From contig CAYMST010000135.1 in assembly GCA_964393115.1 (NCBI GenBank), positions 1-12,666 on the forward strand: a stretch of 12,666 bases of DNA, written 5' to 3'. Shown here one piece after another: positions 1 to 8,534 of this stretch (the first letter of the stretch is position 1; every line of letters begins with the position of its first letter). The DNA comes from CAYMST01 sp964393115 (GTDB lineage Bacteria; Bacteroidota; Bacteroidia; Cytophagales; Cyclobacteriaceae). The notes under the pieces are model-generated. The model worked only from the letters and a program-made list of their open reading frames with translations. It was not told the DNA's origin and made no database searches. The translations under genes were made by a program, and so were the position numbers.

Positions 1-3000
1 CCACTTGCACCCACATTCCTTTTGTTCTGGCATATACAGTATTGTCATACATGTCTTCCACCTGAATGGCGGGAAGATAATATTTACCTCCATATGTCGC
101 GTTTAGCCTTACCGTAAAGGTTTTGCTAGCGCTACGCTTTAGCGTGAAGTACGTGTTGACTCTATCATCTCGAAAGTCGCGATAGCTAGCATAATCGCTT
201 TTGGAACCACCGTCATTTAGGCGATCATTGCGTATTTCCCATCCTGAAGGAAAGGTGTGGGTTAAGGCCAAATTATCGTATCTCTTCTTAAGACCAGTAT
301 GAGAAACTGTGACCTTAGCAAAGAAGTCGGTTCCGGGCTTTAAACGGCTAACGTCTATCGGCCCACCATCTCTAGAGGTATATTGCAAGCTGATTTGCAG
401 GTTTTCAGAGGATGCATTTAGCTGAGTCTCGACAGGTTTACCTTTTGTAATGACACGGGCATAGATAACACCGGAGCCTCTATTCTCGATCATTATTTGT
501 TTACTACCGCCAAGACGGCTGATAGGTATACTTTCTCTAAAGTAAGGGAGAGCTGACTCTATTTCTTTCTGATCCATTTTACCAAACTTAAGTGTAACGG
601 AAATGTCTTCTCCCATTTTGTTTTTTTGTAAAAACTTAGATGCGGCAAGCAAACAATAAGCGGTAGTCTGTGTACTCATCCAGCGCTCTTCAGTTAACTT
701 TTCGCTTATTAACTTCACCAAAGAAAATCCCTTCTCGTTGTCTTGCATATCGGTTAAGACTTCTAGCATTACTGCCATTTCCCGCTCTTGCGAACCATAA
801 TGGTAATTGAAATCGGTATTTATGGGTACATTTTTAATATCAAGCTTGTCAATGATGGATTGCGCATAGTCGTTTCTGCCAATCAGTGAATAGGCTCCAG
901 CCAAACGCCATTGGGACATTACACTAAGACTACCTTGCTCACGAAGCCTATTCATAAACCCTTTTTCAGGCTTACCTGCCAGGGCTAGTAAGTACAATCT
1001 ATAGCTTTGGGTGTAGTCATCATTGTATCTGCTTACTCCCTTAGTCCAGTCTTTTGCAGTTCTTTTTTGGTATCGCAGCCAGTTTTTCCAGAGCTCATCA
1101 GGGATGGTATACCCTTTGTTTTTCGCCTCAATCATAAAATGTCCAGCATACAAACTGGCCCAATGATTGACGTCACTATTACCTGGCCAAAGGCTAAACC
1201 CACCGCCTATAGCAGTGAAATTTTCCAGCTTTACAATTGCTGCTTTGATATATTCTTCTGACTGCACTTGCCTTGCAGCGTCTATTTGGACCACATCTGG
1301 GAGGTACAACTGCGGAAAAACCGAACTAACCGTCTGTTCCAGACACCCATGTGGATATCGGATTAGATAGTCTAATCTTCTTTCTAGATCGATAGGAGGT
1401 ATACTGGAAATTTCAACTACTGCTTCATTGGTTCCAGGGATGCCAAATAACTCCAACGGTGTCTCTAATACTCCTTTGGCTTCAAGCACCTTGTCTATCA
1501 CTTTTGTGGAGATAGGGTTAGGATTGCGGCAGTCAATTTCAATGGTGTACTCAGCTGTTTCACTTCCAGCTTTTGCCTTGATCATCACTTTACCCAGTCC
1601 CTCCGCTGCTCGTGCTTTTACCTTAAAGTTTAAGGTGTGCTCGCCAGCTTTCGATAAGTTAATCGACTGTTTAGAGGTGCCGATAAGATCCAACACGCCC
1701 GTACACGATACCTCCACACTGGTGGATCCCAATTTGTCTTTTAAGGCCATGAGTGTAACGGGTAGTTGCGTCTCTTCCAGCGGACCTATCACGCGCGGTA
1801 GTGTGCCTAAGACCATGAGCGGTTGAATAACTGGTGTGGTTGCCTCAGTACTACCATATGCACCGTCATATCCTGCTACCACCATCGTCTTTACGGATCC
1901 TACATACTGTGGCATCTTAAACTCATGCTCAGCATTTTCGCCGGCTTCCAGGAAGTATGGGCCTAGGTAAATAGAAACCGGTTTAAATCGATTGGCTTTT
2001 GTTTTCTTCTCTTCTTCTTGATCATCCCAACCTCCGCCTATGGCCAGCAAACGCTCCAATTTACCACCATAAGCACCGATTACATCATCAAAAATATCCC
2101 ATGTTTTTACCCCTAACGCCTCTCTTCCATAAAAATAATGCCATGGTTTAGGAGTTTTGAAATTGGTGATATCAAGTAGACCTTCATCCACAATAGCTAT
2201 TGAGTATGACATGGGCCGACCGTTCTCTTCTCCTACTTCGACTTTTACCGTTTCTAGTGGTTTGATTTCGGAGTCTAAACTTACCGTAGGCTTCAAAATA
2301 GTAGAAGGATCTACCACCGAGACGTTGGTAACTCCATAAAGGCGAATAGGTAGATCGTTATCCGTTTGACCATGCGGTTGTAATAAAGAAATATTGACAT
2401 AAGCATTTGGCGACATTTCTGGAGTTGAGGGAATCACGAGTTCCGTTCTTCCTTCTTGCGTATCCATCCATTGTTTACTTACTAACCCGCTGCCATTTTC
2501 TACAGTGATGAGTGCTTTACCATTATTGCTTCCCGGAATTGAAATCTTGATGTCCTCACCGACTTCATACTTCTTTTTATCCGTTTCTATGGCTAAATAA
2601 GTTGCCCCAAGTCCGGGTTTACCCTTACTCGCCCAGCCCGGCCAGTCAAAGTAGACTATTTTTCCTGAGCAATGCCCAGAAGCCTTGTCACAGACACGGA
2701 CATAAAACCGTCCCCATGAAGGGTATTTGATTTGAACTTTAGCACTGCCTTGGCCCTTACTGTTGGTAGAAGCTGTTTTATTGACCACTCTTCTATTATA
2801 CTGGGTAGAAATATAGTTGGCATTGCCTTGTGAATTGTCCCACCACCAGCGCCAGTCAAGCTTGAATACTTCCACTTGGAGGGTACTTCGGCTAATCGGT
2901 TTGCCATTAGCGTCCAATGAAATAATGCCCACTTCATGGTCTTGGTCTGTCAATAACATGCCACGGCTGTCTCCTTCAGGAAGTTTGATGCCAATATAGG

Positions 3001-5551
3001 AATCATAAGGATAGTAGGGGATAGAAGCGCTAGAGATACTAAAGTTGCCACTAGGCTCATAGACTTTTCCCGACATACGAACGCGTATTGCTCCTGGAGC
3101 ATCGCTAAATTGTGGCAGCGGAGCGTTGATGGCTACGTGCCCACTTTCATCGAGTTTCCCTTGAAAAACCCTTTCTTCATCAGCATAAAATGATTTGGAG
3201 TAGTCAGTAAAGGTGTAGTTTTTATAACCGGGAAAGTCAGGAGTTATAGACTGAAAGCTAACATCGAAATCGGCTTTTAAATTACTGGCCGTAACCCCTG
3301 TTAGCCACTTAACATCAACATCCGCACCTAGGGTAGGTGAAGTCCCCGAAATACGTTCGTTGGCGAAGTTTACATTTACCTTTAATCGGTTTGGCTTGAC
3401 TGTTTCGATTTTTATACGCTTTTGGAAGGTGTTATTTCCAACCAACACTTTGGCATTCCAGTTTCCAGTAGGGGCATCAGGTTCAGTCCTTAGGTGAAAG
3501 GCATACATGCCATTAACCGATTGGTTGACCGTGATTTTTTCTTTTACTGCACCTCTAGGATCCTTGAGCTCTAATGTCACAGGATAGTCTGAGGGCAGTT
3601 CTTGGTTAGCATCTTCTAAAATAAAAGTGATGAAAATATCATCTCCTGGTCTCCAAACACCTCTTTCTCCATAGATGAACCCTTTTATACCCGCTTTGAT
3701 TTTCTTTCCGGACACGTCAAAGTTGGATTGGGATAGTGAAGAGCCATCATCAAGTTTTAGGTACGACTGACTTCCTTGATACTTGCCGACGATCAAGAAA
3801 GGTCGTTTGGAAGGTTTTAAGGAAATAAAGCCTTGTGCATCAGAAACGCCTTTACCAACGGATTGTAGTTGATAGTCCAGTACTTCTAGTTCTACACCTT
3901 CGGCGGGTTCAGCGCTTTGTAGATCAGTAGTGAAAACATGCAGTTGTTTATCGGTCCCCATTTTGGCTAAAAGCCCCAAGTCAGACCCCAAAATACTTCT
4001 TACCGTTTTATGGTCACGAGTGTAGTATGAAACGTGACATGGGTTATCTCGTTCACTCCATTCATAGCCATTTGGGTAATAACCGTAATAGTCCCAATTT
4101 GACGATTCTTCACTTTTCAACTCCCAGTTCTCTTCTAGCTTTATTGACTCATAGTCTTCCGTTTGAGCGTCGCTACATGGATACGCCGATAGTTCTTTTC
4201 TAAAGGATAGTTCTACCTGATAGATAGCTCCTTTTTCCTTTGCTATTAATTCATTGAGGTCAAGGGTGAACCTATTCCAGACAGATAAGTCAGTGTATCC
4301 AAAGTTTTCTAGCGACATAGTTTTTTTCAAAACAGGTCGTCCAACTCTCTTCAACTGTGAATTGCCAGATATCCGGTTTACTTGAAGGAATTGTGGTACA
4401 GTGGAAGCAAATATGCGCGATATGGTCACGTCTACCGCTCTTAAGTTTACGGCTTCAAAGGGTAACACCATGCCCTCTGAAGAAGGCAAAACAGTTCCTT
4501 TCCCGACAAACTTAACCTGCGGCTTTTCCTGTTGGAAAGCTAATGTCCGTTTGTATTCATTTTCGTTTTTATAACCCAGTATGTTTTTAATGCCGGCATA
4601 CACTTTCACGGTCTTGTTGCCGGTCAGCTTTTTACGTGGGTAGAAGCGAATTTCATTTTTTTTGATTTCAAGGCTCTTGCTCTTGATACCATGAATCTCC
4701 ACTAGCCCATTAAGATCCTGCTTTGGGTCTAGAGGATCCGAAAAAATAATGGATATGTAATATGTAGGGCTGAAGTTAGGCTTCGCAGAGATCAAATAAA
4801 ATTCATTGAGGGCAGGCACGCTTACCTGCTTTTTGATTTTTTTATCGACACCAATGGCATTAGCCTTTACCTGAATCTCTAATGCTTTTTTCGATTCTTC
4901 TCTGGCGATTCCTTCAATGGTGAATTCGTGGTTTTTGCCCTTGTGGTTCCAGGTAATCTTATTTCCTTCTGAGTATTGTAGTATTTCTTCTATTTCACTT
5001 GGTTCTGTGTAATCCGCAGTGCTTACCTGTCCAGTTATTTTCTGATTTTTGACATCCTTTTCATCTGCTGACTCTAGTGACCCTAAGTGTAGCGTTACAT
5101 CTTGTTCAATCACTCGGAAGCCAAAATCAAAGTGCTGAATCTCCTTGGGGACATTGTCAAACATTTTGTTGACTAGTAGTTTTACTTCATACTGATTACC
5201 ATTAACCAGAGGTTCTGCCGGGACAAACGCAATAGATCGACTATTTATTTTCTCTACCTTCCCATCAATGGATGGGGTGGTTTCAATAATGCTATTATCA
5301 AGTTTTTCTTCAGCGATAGGTTTAGCAAATTCTACAATGATTTTGTCTTGCTTCGAAATATGGCCTGTCGTGTAAGAGCTGATGTAATCGATATATTTCA
5401 GCTCTACGCTCGGTGAGTTCGAAATCGGCTTTGTAGACGATTTAGTATCCTTCTTGGTTGAGCATTGGGTAAGAAATATAAAAGACAATAAAAATAGTGA
5501 GAACAGCGGTTTTTGAGGGAACAAGTTTATGATGGGGTAGTTTGATTTCAT
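1..5551 (-). CDS. Alpha-2-macroglobulin family lipoprotein with thioester (3' end just off the left edge)
   Basis: This is a bacterial alpha-2-macroglobulin, a periplasmic protease trap anchored to a membrane by lipid. The frame is open from ATG 5551 to the window edge, about 1,850 residues. A signal peptide ends in a lipobox (LTQC, Cys30). An Ig-like/MG1 region follows, then an MG2-type domain near residue 627 (RGVWRPGD), a bait-region-type domain from about residue 984, and the family signature IVDEGLLD near 1119. The A2M domain starts near 1189 (FKPVSIYLGPY, MPQYVGSVKTMVVAGYDGAYG). The thioester motif CLEQ lies at residues 1403-1406 (bases 1345-1334), so the protein should be able to link covalently to attacking proteases, as E. 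coli YfhM does. Seen: all these motifs share one frame, so no frameshift. The last visible residues (YARTKGMWVQV) resemble the family C-terminus, so only a few codons are missing. Known: such genes often sit beside pbpC (penicillin-binding protein 1C), which would be off the left edge. It is longer than E. coli YfhM (about 1,650 residues). Confidence 0.93.
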   Translation of the reverse strand, partial: MKSNYPIINLFPQKPLFSLFLLSFIFLTQCSTKKDTKSSTKPISNSPSVELKYIDYISSYTTGHISKQDKIIVEFAKPIAEEKLDNSIIETTPSIDGKVEKINSRSIAFVPAEPLVNGNQYEVKLLVNKMFDNVPKEIQHFDFGFRVIEQDVTLHLGSLESADEKDVKNQKITGQVSTADYTEPSEIEEILQYSEGNKITWNHKGKNHEFTIEGIAREESKKALEIQVKANAIGVDKKIKKQVSVPALNEFYLISAKPNFSPTYYISIIFSDPLDPKQDLNGLVEIHGIKSKSLEIKKNEIRFYPRKKLTGNKTVKVYAGIKNILGYKNENEYKRTLAFQQEKPQVKFVGKGTVLPSSEGMVLPFEAVNLRAVDVTISRIFASTVPQFLQVNRISGNSQLKRVGRPVLKKTMSLENFGYTDLSVWNRFTLDLNELIAKEKGAIYQVELSFRKELSAYPCSDAQTEDYESIKLEENWELKSEESSNWDYYGYYPNGYEWSERDNPCHVSYYTRDHKTVRSILGSDLGLLAKMGTDKQLHVFTTDLQSAEPAEGVELEVLDYQLQSVGKGVSDAQGFISLKPSKRPFLIVGKYQGSQSYLKLDDGSSLSQSNFDVSGKKIKAGIKGFIYGERGVWRPGDDIFITFILEDANQELPSDYPVTLELKDPRGAVKEKITVNQSVNGMYAFHLRTEPDAPTGNWNAKVLVGNNTFQKRIKIETVKPNRLKVNVNFANERISGTSPTLGADVDVKWLTGVTASNLKADFDVSFQSITPDFPGYKNYTFTDYSKSFYADEERVFQGKLDESGHVAINAPLPQFSDAPGAIRVRMSGKVYEPSGNFSISSASIPYYPYDSYIGIKLPEGDSRGMLLTDQDHEVGIISLDANGKPISRSTLQVEVFKLDWRWWWDNSQGNANYISTQYNRRVVNKTASTNSKGQGSAKVQIKYPSWGRFYVRVCDKASGHCSGKIVYFDWPGWASKGKPGLGATYLAIETDKKKYEVGEDIKISIPGSNNGKALITVENGSGLVSKQWMDTQEGRTELVIPSTPEMSPNAYVNISLLQPHGQTDNDLPIRLYGVTNVSVVDPSTILKPTVSLDSEIKPLETVKVEVGEENGRPMSYSIAIVDEGLLDITNFKTPKPWHYFYGREALGVKTWDIFDDVIGAYGGKLERLLAIGGGWDDQEEEKKTKANRFKPVSIYLGPYFLEAGENAEHEFKMPQYVGSVKTMVVAGYDGAYGSTEATTPVIQPLMVLGTLPRVIGPLEETQLPVTLMALKDKLGSTSVEVSCTGVLDLIGTSKQSINLSKAGEHTLNFKVKARAAEGLGKVMIKAKAGSETAEYTIEIDCRNPNPISTKVIDKVLEAKGVLETPLELFGIPGTNEAVVEISSIPPIDLERRLDYLIRYPHGCLEQTVSSVFPQLYLPDVVQIDAARQVQSEEYIKAAIVKLENFTAIGGGFSLWPGNSDVNHWASLYAGHFMIEAKNKGYTIPDELWKNWLRYQKRTAKDWTKGVSRYNDDYTQSYRLYLLALAGKPEKGFMNRLREQGSLSVMSQWRLAGAYSLIGRNDYAQSIIDKLDIKNVPINTDFNYHYGSQEREMAVMLEVLTDMQDNEKGFSLVKLISEKLTEERWMSTQTTAYCLLAASKFLQKNKMGEDISVTLKFGKMDQKEIESALPYFRESIPISRLGGSKQIMIENRGSGVIYARVITKGKPVETQLNASSENLQISLQYTSRDGGPIDVSRLKPGTDFFAKVTVSHTGLKKRYDNLALTHTFPSGWEIRNDRLNDGGSKSDYASYRDFRDDRVNTYFTLKRSASKTFTVRLNATYGGKYYLPAIQVEDMYDNTVYARTKGMWVQV

Positions 5552-5603
5552 GGAGTAATTATTTGGTGAAAAGTTAGATAAAACTGAGAAAAAACCAGAG
5601 AGT

Positions 5604-5618
5604 AAAGATTAAATCTTT
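5604..5618. promoter_or_regulatory. 15-bp palindrome in the truC-A2M gap
   Basis: AAAGATT-A-AATCTTT is a perfect 7-bp inverted repeat around a single base, 53 bases upstream of the A2M start codon. It lies in the 146-base gap between truC and the A2M gene, where a promoter for the large gene is expected. It could be an operator for a dimeric regulator, or chance in AT-rich sequence. No convincing TAnnTTTG promoter box was found next to it; TAACTTTT, read on the minus strand closer to the gene, is the nearest match. Confidence 0.25.
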
Positions 5619-5697
5619 GGGTACAATGCTGTTCTGGGACGTAGAAGTTTAGAGGTATAGATCTCTTTTTTTTGATGCTTTATTATTTAAGTAATGG

Positions 5698-6405
5698 TTA
5701 TACCGACCAATTGAACTCAGTGAGTACCTTATTAAAGTCATCGGGTAGACGAGCCTCGATATGTATCTGTTCTTTGGTCACTGGGTGAGTAAACGATAAT
5801 TCCCGAGCATGTGGGAGTAGTGAATGGATGTTGAAGTCATTTTCGAAAAAATGGTTTTGAACGTTGTCCCCGTGTTTTTTATCACCAATGATGGGATTGT
5901 TCAACTTAGCCAGGTGACGGCGAATTTGATGGGTACGCCCTGTTAGGGGTGATGCTTGTATTAAGGAGTACCAGCTTTGAGGAAAGCGATCTACTTTTTT
6001 ATCTAATACCACTTGCTGCAATGTTTCGAAATCAGTCACAGCATCTTGCACGATTGTACCTTCCCATTTTCGAAGCGGTAGCTCGAGTGTTAGTTTCGGC
6101 TTTTTTAAAAAACCTCGTACTACTGCGAGATAGTTTTTTTTAATTTGACGTAGGTCAAAAAGCTCCTTAATAGCTTTGGCAGATTCGGATGACAGTGCAA
6201 ATAAGAGCACTCCGCTCGTCGGTCTATCAAGCCGATGAACCGGATATACGTGTTGGCCAAGATGATCTCTCAAGAGCTGCATGGCAAATCCGCTGGTCAC
6301 ATCAGAAGCGATCTCAGTGCGGTGTACCAGCATACCAGATGGTTTATTGATCGCAACATAGTTTTCGTCTTGCCAGATAATATGGATGGATTGGTCTAAA
6401 TTCAA
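5698..6405 (-). CDS. truC: tRNA pseudouridine(65) synthase TruC
   Basis: An RluA-family pseudouridine synthase that converts U65 of certain tRNAs to pseudouridine in the cytoplasm. The catalytic block is HRLDRPTSG, diagnostic of the TruC branch (VYPVHRLDRPTSGVLL). The C-terminal half keeps the family motifs TGRTHQIRRHLAKL, NPIIGDKKHGD and LPHARELSFTHP. Start choice: the frame is open back to a TTG at 6471, but the extra 22 residues are AT-rich filler and would reach within 2 bases of the divergent gene. Starting at TTG 6405 gives 235 residues and puts the catalytic Asp at residue 60, close to Asp54 of E. coli TruC. No in-frame ATG lies near the family N-terminus. It reads toward the A2M gene with a 146-base gap, so co-transcription is possible but not required by function. 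Confidence 0.93.
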   Translation of the reverse strand: MNLDQSIHIIWQDENYVAINKPSGMLVHRTEIASDVTSGFAMQLLRDHLGQHVYPVHRLDRPTSGVLLFALSSESAKAIKELFDLRQIKKNYLAVVRGFLKKPKLTLELPLRKWEGTIVQDAVTDFETLQQVVLDKKVDRFPQSWYSLIQASPLTGRTHQIRRHLAKLNNPIIGDKKHGDNVQNHFFENDFNIHSLLPHARELSFTHPVTKEQIHIEARLPDDFNKVLTEFNWSV

Positions 6406-6449
6406 CAGACTTAGGTTTGTTAAAAAAAGTAAAATTAGGGTTATGTAAT

Positions 6450-6457
6450 TAGTTTTG
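6450..6457 (+). promoter_or_regulatory. Possible Bacteroidota -7 box (TAGTTTTG)
   Basis: TAGTTTTG matches the Bacteroidota TAnnTTTG -7 consensus and lies 15 bases before the ATG of the NTP pyrophosphohydrolase gene, in the short divergent gap with truC. The nearest TTTG upstream (6416-6419) is about 30 bases away, too far for a good -33 box, so the match is weak. It would imply a very short leader. Confidence 0.2.
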
Positions 6458-6472
6458 AGACAAATTCGCAAT

Positions 6473-6943
6473 ATGGAAAAAATTGATTCACTAAATCAGG
6501 TAGCAGAATTTCACAAAACTTTCAAGCACCCTGTGCTAGAAACTCCACAACTGCCTGACGAAAACAGATGCAAATTACGAGTGTCTTTACTTCAGGAAGA
6601 GCTAAACGAATTGCAGGAATCAATTGATAGTAAAGATGTTGTTGGAGTTGCTGACGCATTATCGGACATTCAGTATGTGCTTTCTGGTGCAATTCTAGAG
6701 TTTGGAATGGGAGATGTGTTCAAAGCACTATTTGATGAGGTACACCGTTCCAACATGAGTAAGACATGTGCTACTGAAGAAGAAGCACAAAAGACCGTTG
6801 ATTTTTATACCCAGACAAAAGATACTCCTTGCCACTACGTGAAGGAAGGGGATAAATATTTGGTGTATCGAGATGCGGATAAGAAGACATTGAAATCGGT
6901 CAACTATTCTCCAGCTGATTTGGAACAGTTTTTGAAGAAATAA
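6473..6943 (+). CDS. MazG-like all-alpha NTP pyrophosphohydrolase family protein
   Basis: A 156-residue soluble protein of the all-alpha NTP pyrophosphatase superfamily (MazG/HisE/dUTPase-2 fold), which hydrolyses nucleoside triphosphates to monophosphate and pyrophosphate. The metal-binding pattern is visible: LLQEELNELQE at residues 39-49 (E42, E43, E46), then ADALSDIQYV at 60-69 (D61, D65), followed by EVHRSNMSK (89-97), a typical late segment of the family. The C-terminal 50 residues (YLVYRDADKKTLKSVNYSPADL) form the short extension seen in Bacteroidota members. ATG 6473 is preferred over an in-frame TTG at 6455, because the ATG begins the recognisable helical domain and the TTG overlaps the possible promoter box. 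A house-cleaning role is likely; the natural substrate cannot be read from sequence. It is divergent from truC. Confidence 0.85.
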   Translation: MEKIDSLNQVAEFHKTFKHPVLETPQLPDENRCKLRVSLLQEELNELQESIDSKDVVGVADALSDIQYVLSGAILEFGMGDVFKALFDEVHRSNMSKTCATEEEAQKTVDFYTQTKDTPCHYVKEGDKYLVYRDADKKTLKSVNYSPADLEQFLKK

Positions 6944-7022
6944 GGTTAGAAATCCTAGACGATAATTCAAAATGAAATATGCATAATCCCATGCTCTACC
7001 ACACTCGACCTATGATGAGTGA

Positions 7023-7045
7023 TAAATTTTTGGTTCGAAAATTTA
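7023..7045. promoter_or_regulatory. AT-rich inverted repeat upstream of the thioredoxin-fold gene
   Basis: TAAATTTT and AAAATTTA form perfect 8-bp arms around the 7-base spacer TGGTTCG. The right arm together with TTCG recurs, slightly changed, as TTCGAAATTTTAA just before the gene start. This places a two-fold symmetric site plus a partial direct repeat within 65 bases of the start codon, as expected for a transcription-factor site. It could also be chance in AT-rich DNA. The rest of the 137-base gap (6944-7080) shows no gene and no terminator. Confidence 0.25.
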
Positions 7046-7086
7046 GCGTGGAATACGTGCAGCCTTCGAAATTTTAATACGTGAAA

Positions 7087-8532
7087 ATGAAACATATACA
7101 CAATTTTACCTTGTATGCCATTTTATGTTTTTTGAGTGTTTCTTTATTGGCTCAGAAAGGGTATGATATAACACTTGAATTCAAAGGAGTAACAGATTCT
7201 ACAGGGTATCTGGGATACCACTATGGTGAGAAACGATTTGTAACAGATACCGCTTCGATATCCGGAGATGGACTGTATCGTTTTAAAGGAAATGATGATC
7301 TGAAGTCAGGGGTTTATTTCCTGTATACCAAAGGGTTTTACTTTGAATTTGTGATGCACCAAGAGAATAACTTTAGCATATCTTCGAGTAGAGAGGCCAT
7401 GTATAAAGGGGCTAAAATCAAGAACTCTCCTGAAAATGAAGTGTTTTTTAACTTTCAGCTACTCATGTCCGAGCAAGGTGAGAAGCAAAAAGAAATACAA
7501 GGTAAATTAGCTCAGGCATCATCCAAAGAGGACAGTACATTGGTCATGGATGAGCTCAAGGGCCTTGATGATGTAGTTTTAGAACTAAGAAGGAACTATC
7601 AAAGGGAACATAAAGGTACCTACATCTCTAAGATGTTGGCATTAATGAATACCCCCGTTCCGCCTTCAGAATACGATGATATCGAAGACCCTAAAGAGAG
7701 ATACCGAAAGCGGTTTTTTTATATCCACGATCATTTTTTTGATGATTTCAGTCCAGGTGATAGCACTTTGATTAGAACCCCAAACTTGTATAAGAAAAAG
7801 ATATTTGACTATGTAGACAATCGTACAGTTCAACATCCTGATTCTCTTATAGAAGTGGTGGATTTTATTCTTAGTGAATGTGTTGCCAGTGAAGAGGCTT
7901 ACAAAATGTGGCTCAATGAACTGACTGATAAATTCCAAAAGCATAAAATCATGGGCATGGATAAGGTTTTTATCCACATTGCTAAGAACTACTATGTAAA
8001 TCCTAAACCTGGGTACCTCAAACCCGATTGGCTATCCGAGGAAACCATGAAAAAACTAAAGGAGGAAATTGAGTTTGTAGAACCAAACTTAATAGGGAAT
8101 ATTGGTAAGGAGATTATTGCACAAGATTCATTGGGTAATAATTTGTCAACTCATCAAAGTTTTGGTAATGAGTATCTCGTACTTTTCTTGTATGATCCAG
8201 GATGTAGTCATTGCAAGAAAAAGGCACCTGTGATGCACGAGGCCTATAAAAGTTTAAAGAAGGATAAGTTGGATGTTGAGTTTGTGGCCATTAGTACCGT
8301 TCAGGATGAGGAGAAATGGAAGAAGTATATTAACGAAAAGCAATATCAATGGAAGAACCTTGCTGATCTCAAGTTGAGAAGTAACTTCCGCAGGGATTAT
8401 AATGTAAGGACTGTGCCGCAGATTTATGTTTTGGACAAGGATAGACGTATCATTGCGAAGAAGATTGATGCTGAACAAATCGAAAGCTTTGTCAGAGATC
8501 AATTTGAGTTGAAATCAATTGTGAAGGAATAG
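7087..8532 (+). CDS. Secreted thioredoxin-fold protein (DUF4369/DUF5106/TlpA-like)
   Basis: A 481-residue exported protein with a C-terminal thioredoxin fold. The N-terminal signal peptide (MKHIHNFTLYAILCFLSVSL, then LAQ) directs it across the inner membrane. Residues about 25-115 resemble DUF4369, with the pattern of a ligand cost or load domain before TlpA modules; about 195-340 resemble DUF5106 and are rich in charged helices. From about 345 comes the thioredoxin domain: VLFLYDPGCSHCKKKAPVM with the redox pair C373/C376 and the cis-proline of TVPQIYVLD at 444. Likely role: a periplasmic thiol-disulfide oxidoreductase of the TlpA/ResA type, linked in other bacteria to cytochrome c maturation or cysteine reduction; the partner is unknown. 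A GTG two codons upstream (7081) is an alternative start. It ends 2 bases from a convergent gene and has its own terminator at 8594-8624. Confidence 0.88.
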   Translation: MKHIHNFTLYAILCFLSVSLLAQKGYDITLEFKGVTDSTGYLGYHYGEKRFVTDTASISGDGLYRFKGNDDLKSGVYFLYTKGFYFEFVMHQENNFSISSSREAMYKGAKIKNSPENEVFFNFQLLMSEQGEKQKEIQGKLAQASSKEDSTLVMDELKGLDDVVLELRRNYQREHKGTYISKMLALMNTPVPPSEYDDIEDPKERYRKRFFYIHDHFFDDFSPGDSTLIRTPNLYKKKIFDYVDNRTVQHPDSLIEVVDFILSECVASEEAYKMWLNELTDKFQKHKIMGMDKVFIHIAKNYYVNPKPGYLKPDWLSEETMKKLKEEIEFVEPNLIGNIGKEIIAQDSLGNNLSTHQSFGNEYLVLFLYDPGCSHCKKKAPVMHEAYKSLKKDKLDVEFVAISTVQDEEKWKKYINEKQYQWKNLADLKLRSNFRRDYNVRTVPQIYVLDKDRRIIAKKIDAEQIESFVRDQFELKSIVKE

Positions 8533-8534
8533 AA

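Noticed and set aside
1007..2999. Several open frames of 60-132 codons, mostly on the plus strand, within 1007-2999
   Set aside because: All lie within the A2M coding sequence in other frames and show no family motifs; they are shadow frames.
5652..5672. AGAGG...TCTCT hairpin followed by T residues, read on the plus strand, as a terminator
   Set aside because: The stem is only 4-5 pairs including a wobble, and there is no plus-strand gene upstream; on the minus strand there is no T tract.
6406..6471. N-terminal hydrophobic extension of truC starting at TTG 6471, suggesting a signal peptide or membrane anchor
   Set aside because: TruC is cytoplasmic, the extension is AT-rich leader sequence abutting the divergent gene, and starting at 6405 places the catalytic Asp near its usual position.
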